A DNA stretch of 64,000 bases from Glaciimonas sp. (lineage in GTDB: Bacteria; Pseudomonadota; Gammaproteobacteria; Burkholderiales; Burkholderiaceae_D), in assembly GCA_012927625.1 (NCBI GenBank), contig JABBOV010000012.1, positions 248,001 through 312,000 on the forward strand, in the 5' to 3' direction. How positions within the stretch are numbered: position 1 is the first letter of the stretch; every line of letters begins with the position of its first letter. This document shows, in pieces, positions 53,913 to 63,923 of this stretch. Position numbers and translations under genes: made by a program. The notes beneath the pieces were generated by a model. The model was not told the DNA's origin. It saw nothing but the letters and a program-made list of their open reading frames with translations, and did no database searches.

Positions 53913-54731
53913 CTATTGTTTAGTTGCCGACGGATAAAACAGTTGTTGCCCATCAACTTTGAAATCAGCAATTTTCTTTTGCCCATCGTCTGAGGTGAGC
54001 CAATTAATCAGTAACATTGCCCCTGTGTAATTGATGTCTTTGTATCTAGCCGGATTGACAGCAATAATGCCGTAGGGATTGAACATTTTCGGGTCGCCCT
54101 GCACCGCTACCGCCAAACCGGTTTTGGCCCGATACGCGCCATAAGTTGCGCGGTCGGTCAGGGTATAAGCTTGCAACTGTGCCGCCATTGTCAGGACTTC
54201 CCCCATGCCCAGACCTGCAGAAATGTAGGACGACGTTTGCGGCTTGGCGCCGACTTCTTTCCAATACACTTTTTCCATTTGATCGGTGCCGGAGTTGTCG
54301 CCGCGCGAGATGAATTTGGCCTTGCTATCGACAATCTTCTTCATTGCACCGATCACGTCTTTGCTGCCGTGGATGCCGGCCGGGTCGTTTGCCGGCCCGA
54401 CGATGATGAAATCGTTGTACATCACGTCACGCCGATTCACGCCATATCCGGCGGCCATGAACTTGTCCTCGGAAGGGCGAGCATGCACCAGCGTAACATC
54501 GACATCGCCATTTTTTGCCAACTCCAGCGCCTTGCCGGTGCCGACCGAGATCACGTGCACTTTGGTATGGGTGCTGGCCTCGAATTGTGGCAGCAGGTAG
54601 GTCAGCAAGCCGGAATTTTCCGTACTGGTGGTGGTGGACAGTTTGATGATTTCCTGTGCTGCGGCGAACCCGGTTAATAACGGAGTAAGGGCAAGTGCTA
54701 TGGAAAAACGTAAAACGTGACGGCGTAACAT
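53913..54731 (-). CDS. tupA: Tungstate-binding periplasmic protein, TupA type
   Basis: A 272-residue solute-binding protein with a signal peptide (RFSIALALTPLLTGFAAAQ) and the TupA opening IKLSTTTSTENSGLL. Conserved binding segments are VISVGTGKALELAKNGDVDV, DFIIVGPANDPAG and FISRGDNSGTD. It should bind tungstate and, weakly, molybdate. No tupB or tupC gene lies next to it in this window, so it is an orphan here or its partners lie elsewhere. Confidence 0.92.
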   Translation of the reverse strand: MLRRHVLRFSIALALTPLLTGFAAAQEIIKLSTTTSTENSGLLTYLLPQFEASTHTKVHVISVGTGKALELAKNGDVDVTLVHARPSEDKFMAAGYGVNRRDVMYNDFIIVGPANDPAGIHGSKDVIGAMKKIVDSKAKFISRGDNSGTDQMEKVYWKEVGAKPQTSSYISAGLGMGEVLTMAAQLQAYTLTDRATYGAYRAKTGLAVAVQGDPKMFNPYGIIAVNPARYKDINYTGAMLLINWLTSDDGQKKIADFKVDGQQLFYPSATKQ

Positions 54732-54950
54732 GGAGCGCTCCTGTGTAGTGATTTAAAAAAATTTGGCGCTTATGTTTAAATCAACATTGGCTTCAGCGTC
54801 AAATACAAACGTGAGTATAGGCAAAAACAATACTTTCTCCGCATATTAATAGAACATCTATAAAAATACTGGCATAAAAACTGGAAAATGCTTGCATTTC
54901 AGATTTTATCTACACGGACAAAAGTCTGGCGCGCAATGCGCCAATGGGCT

Positions 54951-56444
54951 TTAGCCTATGCGAATCCAGGTGGTCTTCAGTTCCGTGTATTTTTCTAGCG
55001 CGTGCAGCGATTTGTCGCGTCCATTGCCGGATTGCTTGACGCCGCCGAACGGCACCGTGATGTCGTCCTCGTCGTAGCAATTCACATGCACGGTACCGGC
55101 GCGTAAGGCGCGCGACGTCTGGATCGCCTTGTTGATATCCGCTGTCCAGACCGCCGCTTGCAAGCCATACGCGGTGGCATTGGCCTCACGGATGGCGTCA
55201 TTCAAATCCGTGAAGCCGATCACCGACAGCACCGGCCCGAAGATTTCTTCGCGGGCGATTTTCATGCTGCTTTTCACCTCGTCGAACAAGGTTGGCGCGA
55301 CATAATAGCCGCCGGATTCAGTACGCTGCTGTTCGCCGCCAAATACCAATTTGGCCCCTTCGGCCTGGCCGGATTCAATATAACCAAGCACGGTTTTAAG
55401 CTGGATGCTATCGACAATCGCGCCCATTACGGTGGCTTCGTCGAGTGGGTCGCCTGACTGAAAATCCGGCAACATGGCAACTGCGCGGGTAAGGAATTCC
55501 GCCTTGATCGATTCTTCCACGAACAGGCGCGAAGGCGCGTTGCAACTCTCGCCCTGGTTAAAATAGATTGAACCGATGGATGCTCTCACTGCCGCATCCA
55601 GGTCGGGGCAATCGGCGCAAACGATGTTGGCCGATTTGCCGCCCAACTCGGTCCAGGCACGCTTCAGATTGGATTGGCCGGCGTATTGCAAAATCAACTT
55701 GCCGACTTTGGTAGAACCGGTAAAACCAATGCAATCGACATCCATGTGCAAAGCCAGCGCGCTGCCGGCTTCATGGCCATAACCCGGCACGACGTTGAAA
55801 ACGCCGGCTGGAATGCCAGCTTCCAGTGCGATTTCAGCTAGCCGCAACGCGCTCAATGGTGATTTTTCGGAAGGTTTGAGCACCACGCTGTTGCCTGCGG
55901 CCAGCGCCGGGGCAATTTTCCATGACGCCATCAGCATCGGGTAATTCCACGGCACGATGGCTGCCACCACCCCGACCGGCTCGCGCGTAATCAACGCCAG
56001 TGCAGTGTCGGCGGTAGGCGCGATTTCGTCATAAATCTTGTCCACCGCTTCGCCGTACCAGCGGATGCAGTTGGCAGCAGAAGGCACATCCACGCTGCGG
56101 CTATATTTGATCGGCTTGCCCATGTCGAGCGTCTCCAGCAACGCCAGTTCATCGCGGTGCTGCAGCATCAAGTCGGCGAACTTGATCAGAATGCGTTTGC
56201 GCGCAGCAGGCGCCAAACCGGCCCAGCGCCGATCGTCAAAAGCCGCGCGTGCCGCAAGCACCGCTGCATCGACATCGGCCGCATCGCAACGCGCCGCATC
56301 GGCGAGTTTGCGGCCATCCACCGGAGACAGGCATTCGAAGGTAGCGCCCGATTGCGCCGCCACTCGCTGGCCATTGATGAAAGCGCGACCGTCGAATTGC
56401 ATGGCGGCTGCTTGTGCGTGCCAATCTGTTTTCTGTTTTTGCAT
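54951..56444 (-). CDS. puuC: Aldehyde dehydrogenase, PuuC-like
   Basis: A 497-residue NAD(P)-dependent aldehyde dehydrogenase. The catalytic Cys is in NQGESCNAPSRLF, the general-base Glu in WTELGGKSANI, and the Rossmann motif in FTGSTKVGKLI. The C-terminal motif is FGGVKQSGNGRDKSLHALEK. It is last in the putrescine operon, so its substrate is probably 4-aminobutanal (or its gamma-glutamyl form) made by the aminotransferase encoded at 62478. No gamma-glutamyl-putrescine synthetase gene is visible here, which favours the direct route. Confidence 0.9.
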   Translation of the reverse strand: MQKQKTDWHAQAAAMQFDGRAFINGQRVAAQSGATFECLSPVDGRKLADAARCDAADVDAAVLAARAAFDDRRWAGLAPAARKRILIKFADLMLQHRDELALLETLDMGKPIKYSRSVDVPSAANCIRWYGEAVDKIYDEIAPTADTALALITREPVGVVAAIVPWNYPMLMASWKIAPALAAGNSVVLKPSEKSPLSALRLAEIALEAGIPAGVFNVVPGYGHEAGSALALHMDVDCIGFTGSTKVGKLILQYAGQSNLKRAWTELGGKSANIVCADCPDLDAAVRASIGSIYFNQGESCNAPSRLFVEESIKAEFLTRAVAMLPDFQSGDPLDEATVMGAIVDSIQLKTVLGYIESGQAEGAKLVFGGEQQRTESGGYYVAPTLFDEVKSSMKIAREEIFGPVLSVIGFTDLNDAIREANATAYGLQAAVWTADINKAIQTSRALRAGTVHVNCYDEDDITVPFGGVKQSGNGRDKSLHALEKYTELKTTWIRIG

Positions 56445-56507
56445 GATAAATACTCCAAAACAAGTGAAAGCGGGCGCAAAGCGCCCGTGATTATGAATAT
56501 CCCGGTG

Positions 56508-57923
56508 TTAGAACTTGACCAAGGTCGAGACCCCCAACAAGGTATTATTGTTCTTGTAAGTACCTGATTTCACATCATAGAACACGTCTTGGCTGGCACG
56601 ATCATGACGCAATTCGAGCTTTAGCGTGGCATTGCTGTTGATCGTGTAATTCATACCAAAAGTCAATGCGGCTCGATTGGTTCCTTTCAGGCCGATGCTT
56701 GGATCGGCATTAAACGCCTGAATGGCTGTCAGTGACGGTCCAAAACCATTGCGGGCATCGCCGCAAAGTGTTCCGCTACCAGACTGTGGCAGTCCGGTTG
56801 ATTGATTACATTCCGGGAACGTCAGATTAGGCGTACCGCCGCCATTCTTTTGATTTCGGATGTAATCGCCACGCACCAAGCCCTCCAATCGTGGCGTGAA
56901 TTTATAGGCTGCTAAAGCCGACAAACCAAACCAGTTCGTATCTTCGCCAGTGAAACTGCCACTCTTTAACTGGCCCGTCTCAACCTGTCCCATCAGACTA
57001 ATATTGCCACGCGTAAAATAGGTATCCAGTTCACCATAGTTGAGGCTGGCGCCGCTCCAGGGCTTGCCATGAACTCCCGCTGCGCCAATGCCGGTAAACT
57101 CATTCATTGAATAATCCACCCTCCAATGCAGTGTAGGTGAGCGGCGATCGGTGATGCGTCCATTGTTCAGGTTGCCAATGATGGCCTTGGTTTCCCATTT
57201 TCCATCAAGATGATCCAGTCCGACACCAGTCATGAAAGTCGGTCCGGTAAAATCAAATAGCAAGTTGCCGGTGATAGTCTTTTTCATGTCGGCGCGCTGG
57301 TATTCATAGCCCTGCCAGGAACCGACCTGACCGGCGATGAATTTAGTGCCGGAATCCAACGGGATCGTCACAAAGGCCTGATTCACGATAGAGTTGGTGT
57401 TATAGCCGCCACCATCGCCACCGCTCTTGTGCGGCATCAATTCCAATAACCACTTGGTGCCGCCCTCCATTTCTTTCTCAAAGCTAATCAACGCTGAACC
57501 GAAAAAGGCATTGTCATAGGTATACGATGCACCCGAACCCGGCCCGCCCTGGCTGTTCGGATTACCGAAATTCTTCATGAATACAAAACTGGAGGTGTTC
57601 TGGCGCTGGTTCATGATATAGGTTGGATCCATATAACCCGATATTTTCAGGCCCTTGAAACCGCTCGCTTCGAGCTGCTCGCCCATCGCTTCGCTGTTCA
57701 GCTTGACGCGGTTGAACTCGGTTTTCATCTCGCCATCGGCAGCGCCGGCGGCGGCATTCATGTCAGCCTTGGCGCTCACTTTTTCAACCATGTCTTCGAG
57801 TTGTTTGACCTTGATCTTCAGCGCTTCCAGTTCGGCCTTGAGGTCTTGCGCGCTTTGAGCAAACGCCGCAACCGGAAATGCCATGGCGATGGCAAGGACG
57901 ATTTTTTTCATACTATATTGCAT
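56508..57923 (-). CDS. DUF3138 outer-membrane porin-like protein
   Basis: A 471-residue exported protein with signal MKKIVLAIAMAFPVAAFAQS, a short coiled coil (LKAELEALKIKVKQLEDMVE) that may trimerise it in the periplasm, and a long beta-strand-rich part ending in Phe (LLGVSTLVKF), as in outer-membrane barrels. It fits the DUF3138 family of betaproteobacteria. The start at 57923 has GGGAGG upstream. A place between potI and puuC suggests an outer-membrane channel for polyamines, which is an inference. A short GC hairpin follows the stop. Confidence 0.85.
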   Translation of the reverse strand: MQYSMKKIVLAIAMAFPVAAFAQSAQDLKAELEALKIKVKQLEDMVEKVSAKADMNAAAGAADGEMKTEFNRVKLNSEAMGEQLEASGFKGLKISGYMDPTYIMNQRQNTSSFVFMKNFGNPNSQGGPGSGASYTYDNAFFGSALISFEKEMEGGTKWLLELMPHKSGGDGGGYNTNSIVNQAFVTIPLDSGTKFIAGQVGSWQGYEYQRADMKKTITGNLLFDFTGPTFMTGVGLDHLDGKWETKAIIGNLNNGRITDRRSPTLHWRVDYSMNEFTGIGAAGVHGKPWSGASLNYGELDTYFTRGNISLMGQVETGQLKSGSFTGEDTNWFGLSALAAYKFTPRLEGLVRGDYIRNQKNGGGTPNLTFPECNQSTGLPQSGSGTLCGDARNGFGPSLTAIQAFNADPSIGLKGTNRAALTFGMNYTINSNATLKLELRHDRASQDVFYDVKSGTYKNNNTLLGVSTLVKF

Positions 57924-57977
57924 GTTGCCTCCCTTTTTATTAGTAAATTATGATGCTGCCTGGTACTACAATCATGC

Positions 57978-58814
57978 CTACGCTGCCGCGTTGAATGCTG
58001 CCGAAATCTGCCTTTGACGCAGGCGTTCTGCCCGGGCCATATACAGACTCGACAAGATCACGCCGATGCTCACTACCAAAATCGTCAAGGCCGCCACCAC
58101 ATTGACACGCGGGTCCAGTCCCAGACGGGCCCGTGAAAAAATGACGATCGGCATGGTGGAAGATCCTGGCCCCGATAGAAACGCCGCCAACACGACATCA
58201 TCCAGCGACAAGGTAAATGTGAGCAACCAGGCCGATGCCAGCGACTGAGTGATGTTGGGCAAAGTCACCAGGAAGAACACCTGATGCGGCTTGCAGCCTA
58301 AATCCATTGCAGCTTCTTCGAGCGATTTGTTCATCTCACGCAGACGGGACTGGATCACGACAGTCGCATAAGCCATACCCAGCAGCGTATGCGATATCCA
58401 GATCGCGACCAGGCCACGCTCAGGGCCGCCAAAAGTTTTTTGTAGCGATACCATCAATAGCAACAGTGACAGGCCGATGATTACTTCCGGCATGACCAAA
58501 GGCGCATTAACCATGCTGCTAAATAGTGTGCGTCCAAAGAACTGGCGATACCGGTCCAGCACAAATGCGGCAAACGTGCCCAGCAAGACCGATGAAAAAG
58601 CGGTCAGTACCGCAATTTTCAAAGACAGCACAAATCCGGCAATAATTTCCGTGTCTTGCGACAAGCCGCTATACCACTGAGTCGAGAAACCGCTCCACAC
58701 CATGTCCTGCCGCGAGCTGTTAAATGAGAACACGATCAACACCACAATCGGTATGTAAAGAAAGATATAACCGACCGACAGCCACCCCCGCCCAAACCAG
58801 CGATACCCGTTCAT
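57978..58814 (-). CDS. potI: Putrescine ABC transporter permease PotI
   Basis: A 278-residue permease with six membrane segments and the coupling loop EMNKSLEEAAMDLGCKPHQVFF. Typical PotI sequences are WYSGLSQDTEIIAGFVLSLK and SLDDVVLAAFLSGPGSSTMP. Its start overlaps the potH stop by 4 bases. Confidence 0.95.
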   Translation of the reverse strand: MNGYRWFGRGWLSVGYIFLYIPIVVLIVFSFNSSRQDMVWSGFSTQWYSGLSQDTEIIAGFVLSLKIAVLTAFSSVLLGTFAAFVLDRYRQFFGRTLFSSMVNAPLVMPEVIIGLSLLLLMVSLQKTFGGPERGLVAIWISHTLLGMAYATVVIQSRLREMNKSLEEAAMDLGCKPHQVFFLVTLPNITQSLASAWLLTFTLSLDDVVLAAFLSGPGSSTMPIVIFSRARLGLDPRVNVVAALTILVVSIGVILSSLYMARAERLRQRQISAAFNAAA

Positions 58815-59728
58815 ATGCCGCTCCCTTGCTGCTTGGCCTGGTATTTATTGAAAATACCCATTGGTAACAAAATCAACAAAATCATCACGACCGTGACAGC
58901 AGAAGCCATCGACCAATCGTTGTTGCTGAAAAACTCATCCCACAGCACGCGACCGATCATCAAGGTCTCCGGGCCACCGAGCAGTTCAGGGATTACGAAC
59001 TCCCCGATGCAGGGGATCAGCACCAGCATGGAGCCGGCAACGATGCCTGATTTCGACAAAGGGACCGTGATGCGCCAAAAAGTCTGCCAAGGCGTTGCCC
59101 CCAGATCGGCGGCAGCTTCCAGGAAACGAATATCCAGCTTCACCAAATTTGCATACAGCGGCAAAATCATGAACGGCAGATAGGCGTACACCATCCCGAG
59201 CGTTAATGAAAAGGCCGTATTCATCATGTGCAGGGGAGCATCAATCAGACCCAATGAAAGAAGCAAGTGATTCAGCAGACCGTTGTTCGCCAAAATGCCT
59301 TTCCATGCATAAATGCGTAACAGGAAAGAGGTCCAGAAAGGCAGCATTACCAGCATCAGGAGTGTCGGCTGGAGTGTCGGCTTGGCGCGAGCCATGAAGT
59401 ATGCAAACGGATAGCCAATGGCCAGACACAACAGCATGGTGATGAATGCAAACTTCAGGGAGTTCAGGTAGGTGAGTAGATACAGATTGTCCTGACTGAT
59501 AAAGATATAGTTGGAAATCTTGATCTTCAGTGTCATGAAACCGTCAACGTAGCTCAACAAGTTACCGAATGGGTCAACCGGACTGAGCATTTCCGTCACG
59601 CTGATCTTGAAGACGATCAGAAACGGCACCAGGAATACCAGTAGCAACCAAACGTAAGGCACGCCAATCACAAGACGGCGGCCCGTCAACCAGCGCAAAG
59701 TCAATATGTTCATGAGATTTTTATTCAT
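58811..59728 (-). CDS. potH: Putrescine ABC transporter permease PotH
   Basis: A 305-residue permease paired with PotI. It has six membrane segments and the coupling loop FLEAAADLGATPWQTFWRIT. The segment LPFWTSFLLRIYAWKGILA is characteristic of PotH. It follows potG by 14 bases. Confidence 0.95.
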   Translation of the reverse strand: MNKNLMNILTLRWLTGRRLVIGVPYVWLLLVFLVPFLIVFKISVTEMLSPVDPFGNLLSYVDGFMTLKIKISNYIFISQDNLYLLTYLNSLKFAFITMLLCLAIGYPFAYFMARAKPTLQPTLLMLVMLPFWTSFLLRIYAWKGILANNGLLNHLLLSLGLIDAPLHMMNTAFSLTLGMVYAYLPFMILPLYANLVKLDIRFLEAAADLGATPWQTFWRITVPLSKSGIVAGSMLVLIPCIGEFVIPELLGGPETLMIGRVLWDEFFSNNDWSMASAVTVVMILLILLPMGIFNKYQAKQQGSGI

Positions 59729-59742
59729 CGCGGTATCCGTTC

Positions 59743-60882
59743 TTATTGCGTCAACACAACGATGTTATCCGGGCTCCATCGGGCATAGACCATTTCGCCG
59801 AACGCAGGTTGATGTGCGGAAGAACGCTGGCTATTGGCGACAGTCGCTTTTAACAGAGCCCCGCTGGCCAGTTTCAAGTGATAGACCGTATAGCTGCCCA
59901 GATAAGCCCAGTCCACCAGCGTCCCTGCCACGCAGTTATACAAACCCTCGCCCAAGTCTTGGGGAACAGTGAAACTGATCATTATTTTTTCAGGACGAAT
60001 GCCGACCGACACCGGCATGCCAATAGTGCCGGAGATGCCGTGTCCGACATAGTGTTTGCACTCAGGCGATTGAACGATAACGTGATCCGGTTCATCTTCA
60101 ATCACGGCACCGTTGAACAGATTAATACTGCCGATGAAGTCCGCCACAAACCGGCAATTCGGCGTCTCATAAATTTCGTTAGGCTTACCAATCTGCGCAA
60201 TATGTCCTTCGCTCATGATTGCGATGCGTGAAGCCATGGTCATGGCCTCTTCCTGGTCATGGGTCACCATCACACAGGTCACACCGACCTGTTCAATAAT
60301 ATTGACCAGCTCAAACTGAGTTTGCTCACGCAGCTTTTTGTCCAGAGCACCTAACGGTTCATCCAACAATAACAACTGCGGACGTTTAGCCAGGCTGCGC
60401 GCCAAGGCGACGCGCTGCTGCTGCCCACCGGATAATTGATGCGGCTTGCGTTTGCCGTAGGCACTCAACTGGACCAGATTGAGCATCTTGTCGACGCGCT
60501 CGGCAACGTCATCTTTGCCCAAGCCATCCCGACGCAGTCCGAATGCGATATTGTCCCAAACGCTCAAATGCGGAAACAACGCATACGACTGAAACATCAT
60601 GTTGATCGGACGCTGGTACGGTGGCGCGCCCACGATATTCAGGCCATTCAACAATATCTGGCCTGAAGTCGGGCTCTCGAATCCAGCCAACATCCGCAGT
60701 AAGGTGGATTTGCCACAGCCGGAACTACCCAGCAGAGCAAAAATTTCACCTTTTTTGATGGCGATGGAAACATCGTCCACTGCACGCACGCCATCGAATT
60801 CCTTGACCAGATTACAGATCGACAGGAAAGGCTTCTCATCACTGGGTGAGGGTACTACTGGGACGTTCTGATCAGTCGTCAT
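59743..60882 (-). CDS. potG: Putrescine ABC transporter ATPase PotG
   Basis: A 379-residue ATPase with Walker A GSSGCGKST, signature LSGGQQQR, Walker B LLLDEPLGALD and switch His in MVTHDQEEAM. The C-terminal TOBE domain is typical of PotA/PotG. Operon context with potF, potH and potI favours PotG. Confidence 0.95.
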   Translation of the reverse strand: MTTDQNVPVVPSPSDEKPFLSICNLVKEFDGVRAVDDVSIAIKKGEIFALLGSSGCGKSTLLRMLAGFESPTSGQILLNGLNIVGAPPYQRPINMMFQSYALFPHLSVWDNIAFGLRRDGLGKDDVAERVDKMLNLVQLSAYGKRKPHQLSGGQQQRVALARSLAKRPQLLLLDEPLGALDKKLREQTQFELVNIIEQVGVTCVMVTHDQEEAMTMASRIAIMSEGHIAQIGKPNEIYETPNCRFVADFIGSINLFNGAVIEDEPDHVIVQSPECKHYVGHGISGTIGMPVSVGIRPEKIMISFTVPQDLGEGLYNCVAGTLVDWAYLGSYTVYHLKLASGALLKATVANSQRSSAHQPAFGEMVYARWSPDNIVVLTQ

Positions 60883-61055
60883 GACAGAATTCTTAATATA
60901 AAAAGTGGATGAATTCGAAACAATGGTTTCAACTTTTTAGAACTTACGTACAGCATCAACGCACGTAGACGTTCTCAGGGCAGACACGGCCCGCCCCTGC
61001 AAAATGACATGCATGTTTTGCACAAATTTTATTTTTTGTTTTTTAACTCAGGCGG

Positions 61056-61084
61056 CATGCCCAACGCAATTGGCAAAGGGCATG
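61056..61084. promoter_or_regulatory. Stem-loop between potF and potG
   Basis: CATGCCC/GGGCATG stem with a 15-base loop just after the potF stop, followed on the minus strand by an A-rich stretch, not a T-tract. Such hairpins often stabilise the binding-protein mRNA relative to the transporter genes. The 212-base gap holds no gene. Confidence 0.4.
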
Positions 61085-61094
61085 TCGGCAGTTA

Positions 61095-62246
61095 TCAGAG
61101 GCCTGATTTGAACTGAGTGTAGATACGTGTCATGGTTCTGCGAATATTGGAGTTCACCGAATCGGGTGTGAACATTTTCTTCATATCATCGGCAGACAGG
61201 AATACCGTTTTGTTCTCGCTGATTTCTTTCTTGACGAATTTCAGGCTGGCCGCGTTAGGGTTGGCATAAAACACTTTATTGGTCAGCGAAGCAGCAACTT
61301 CGGGACGCATGATGTAATTCATGAACTTGTGCGCGTTGTCCGGGTGTGCGGCATCGCTCGGAATGGCCATCGTATCAAAGAACAGCATCGAGCCGGTATG
61401 GGGAATCATAGCCTCGATCTTGACGCCATTTTTGGCATCGATTGCACGCTGCCTTGCAATGTTAATATCCCCTGACCAGCCCAATGCCAGGCAAACCGAA
61501 CCGTTTGCCACATCGTTGATGTAGCCGGAAGAGCTAAATAAGGTCACGTAAGGACGAATTTTTTTCAGCAACTGGCCCGCTTCCTGATAGTCAGCAACGT
61601 TCTGTGAAAATGCGGGCTTGCCAATGTAATGCAGGGCAAGAGGAAGAACTTCGGAGGGGGCATCGAGGACTGAGATACCACAGGATTTTAACTTGGAGGC
61701 GTATTTGGTATCAAACAAAAGATCCCAGGCGTTGTCCGGCATCGGCAGGTCGCCCAGGGCACTCTTGACCTTATCTACGTTGATGCCGAGCGTTGTAAAT
61801 CCCCACAGCCAATCTACTAAATGATCATTGTTAGGGTCGAGTTTGGCAATTTTCCCCTGCAATACAGGGTCAAGGTTAACCAAGTTCGGCAGCTTGCTCT
61901 TATCCAGCTTGCGCAAGAGTCCACCCTCGATCTGCATTTTTGCCCAAATGACGCCAGGTACCACGATATCGTAACCGGTTCTGCCGGCGACCAGCTTCGC
62001 ATGTAGAATTTCATTACTGTCAAAATTGTCGTAGCGAACTTTGATGCCGGTCTCTTTCTCGAAGTTCTTGATGGTGTCGTCAGCAATGTAATCTGACCAG
62101 TTATAAATATTGAGGATTTTTTCTTCCTCTGCCATCACTGGAAGCGCTACCAATATTGTCGCTGCCAGTGCCGTCATCCCAACCATTTTCGTCAGGCCAT
62201 ATCCAATACGTTTACTTAAATGTCGATTCCAAATCATTGCCGCCAT
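61095..62246 (-). CDS. potF: Putrescine-binding periplasmic protein PotF
   Basis: A 383-residue solute-binding protein. Signal region KMVGMTALAATILVALPVMA is followed by LNIYNWSDYIADDTIKNFEK, the usual PotF/PotD beginning. Ligand-site segments such as LALGWSGDINIARQRA and MIPHTGSMLFFDTMAI are present. The start at 62246 is chosen because AGGAGGG lies just upstream. Binding of putrescine or spermidine cannot be distinguished by eye, but the operon points to putrescine. Confidence 0.93.
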   Translation of the reverse strand: MAAMIWNRHLSKRIGYGLTKMVGMTALAATILVALPVMAEEEKILNIYNWSDYIADDTIKNFEKETGIKVRYDNFDSNEILHAKLVAGRTGYDIVVPGVIWAKMQIEGGLLRKLDKSKLPNLVNLDPVLQGKIAKLDPNNDHLVDWLWGFTTLGINVDKVKSALGDLPMPDNAWDLLFDTKYASKLKSCGISVLDAPSEVLPLALHYIGKPAFSQNVADYQEAGQLLKKIRPYVTLFSSSGYINDVANGSVCLALGWSGDINIARQRAIDAKNGVKIEAMIPHTGSMLFFDTMAIPSDAAHPDNAHKFMNYIMRPEVAASLTNKVFYANPNAASLKFVKKEISENKTVFLSADDMKKMFTPDSVNSNIRRTMTRIYTQFKSGL

Positions 62247-62477
62247 CACACCCTCCTGTTGTTTCAAAATGAAAGTACCCTCAGTATTAGCATCACTCTT
62301 CCGCCTTTTTCACTGGAACCACCGTGTTACACGATGCAATGGTTCTTCTGGACGTTTTAGCAAGAGCGATGTTATCGATTCATGCCAGTATCGGCAACTT
62401 TTCTGCGGTTTGTCTCCATCACTTTCATGAGACAGTCTATTTACTGTTTGCCTGACTGCTGCTTGTCCGACTGATCT

Positions 62478-63923
62478 TCACAGGCAACCACGCTGCTTTA
62501 AATCCACCAAAGTCGCATCCAGGCAGAACCGGATCAAAGCGACCATCTCGTCGATCTGTGCTTTCGTCATCACCAGCGGCGGCGCAATGATCATGCGATC
62601 CCCAACAGCGCGCATGATCATGCCGTTGTCGAACATGTGGCCGCGACACACCATGCCGACATCGACTTCTTTCGGGAAAGGAACCGCGTCAAACAGGGTC
62701 GCACCTTTAGCCTTGACCAACACCAGTCCGGCGACGAAACCGCAAGTTTCCGCCATGCCGACCAGAGGATGATCTGCCAGGGTTTCAAATTGTTGCTTCA
62801 AATAGGGGCCGGTTTCTTCACGGACTTTTTCGACCAGATTTTCTGCGCGAATGATGCGGATATTTTCCAGTGCGGCGGCGCACGCGACCGGATGACCGGA
62901 GTAGGTAAAGCCATGATTGAAATCGCCGCCCTTCTCGATCAATACATTGGCCACGCGATCCCCCACCAGCACGCCACCTAGCGGGATATAACCGGAGGTC
63001 ACGCCCTTGGCGAAAGTGATCAAATCCGGCTTGATGCCGAAGCGCTCCGAGCCGAACCAATAACCCAAACGGCCAAATCCGCAAATGACTTCGTCAGCGA
63101 TCAGCAAGATGTCGTATTTGTCGCAGATGCGTTGAATTTCGGGCCAGTAAGTCGATGGCGGGATGATGACGCCACCGGCGCCCTGCACCGGTTCGCCGAT
63201 GAAAGCAGCCACTTTTTCCGGGCCGACTTCAAGAATTTTATCTTCCAGCCAGGAAGCCGCTTCCAGGCCGAATTCTTCCGGCGCCAGGCCCTTGCCGCCC
63301 TCCAGGTAGTACGGCTGACCGATATGGACTATGCCCGGAATCGGCAAACCGCCCTGCTCGTGCATGGCGGACATGCCGCTCAGCGAAGCACCTGCCATCG
63401 TGCTGCCGTGATAAGCGTTGTGGCGGCTGATGATCACGTGGCGGTCTTTGCAGCCCATCAAGTCCCAGTAACGCCGCACCATGCGCACGTTGGTGTCATT
63501 GGCTTCCGAGCCGGAATTGGTGAAAAAGACATGATTGAACTGGGGCGGAGAAATCTCGACCAGTACCTTAGCCAGTTCCACCGCAGGGATATTGGTGGTG
63601 TTGAAGAAGCTGTTATAGAAAGGCAGTTGCTGCATCTGCGCATAGGCCGCGTCCGCAATGCTCTTGCGGCCGTAGCCGACATTGACGCACCACAGGCCGG
63701 ACATGCCGTCCAGACTACGCTTGCCTTCGGAATCCCATAGATAAATGCCCTCGCCCTTGACCATCACGCGGGCACCGCGACTGGCCAGATCCTTGTAATC
63801 GGTAAAGGGATGTAAATAATGGGCGGAATCCATCTGCTGGATTGCTTCGGTGTTGTATTGCACTTGCTGCCGGGTTGCAGCAGGTGCAACGATGGCCGTT
63901 GGGGCGAGTGTTTTTGTATGCAT
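62478..63923 (-). CDS. spuC: Putrescine/polyamine aminotransferase, SpuC type
   Basis: A 481-residue class III PLP aminotransferase. The PLP lysine is in TFAKGVTSGYIPLGG, the PLP-binding segment in FFTNSGSEANDTNVRM, and the Asp in LLIADEVICGFGR. It should transfer the amino group of putrescine to pyruvate, giving 4-aminobutanal for the downstream dehydrogenase. First gene of the polyamine operon; the 230-base gap to potF may hold a second promoter. Confidence 0.93.
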   Translation of the reverse strand: MHTKTLAPTAIVAPAATRQQVQYNTEAIQQMDSAHYLHPFTDYKDLASRGARVMVKGEGIYLWDSEGKRSLDGMSGLWCVNVGYGRKSIADAAYAQMQQLPFYNSFFNTTNIPAVELAKVLVEISPPQFNHVFFTNSGSEANDTNVRMVRRYWDLMGCKDRHVIISRHNAYHGSTMAGASLSGMSAMHEQGGLPIPGIVHIGQPYYLEGGKGLAPEEFGLEAASWLEDKILEVGPEKVAAFIGEPVQGAGGVIIPPSTYWPEIQRICDKYDILLIADEVICGFGRLGYWFGSERFGIKPDLITFAKGVTSGYIPLGGVLVGDRVANVLIEKGGDFNHGFTYSGHPVACAAALENIRIIRAENLVEKVREETGPYLKQQFETLADHPLVGMAETCGFVAGLVLVKAKGATLFDAVPFPKEVDVGMVCRGHMFDNGMIMRAVGDRMIIAPPLVMTKAQIDEMVALIRFCLDATLVDLKQRGCL

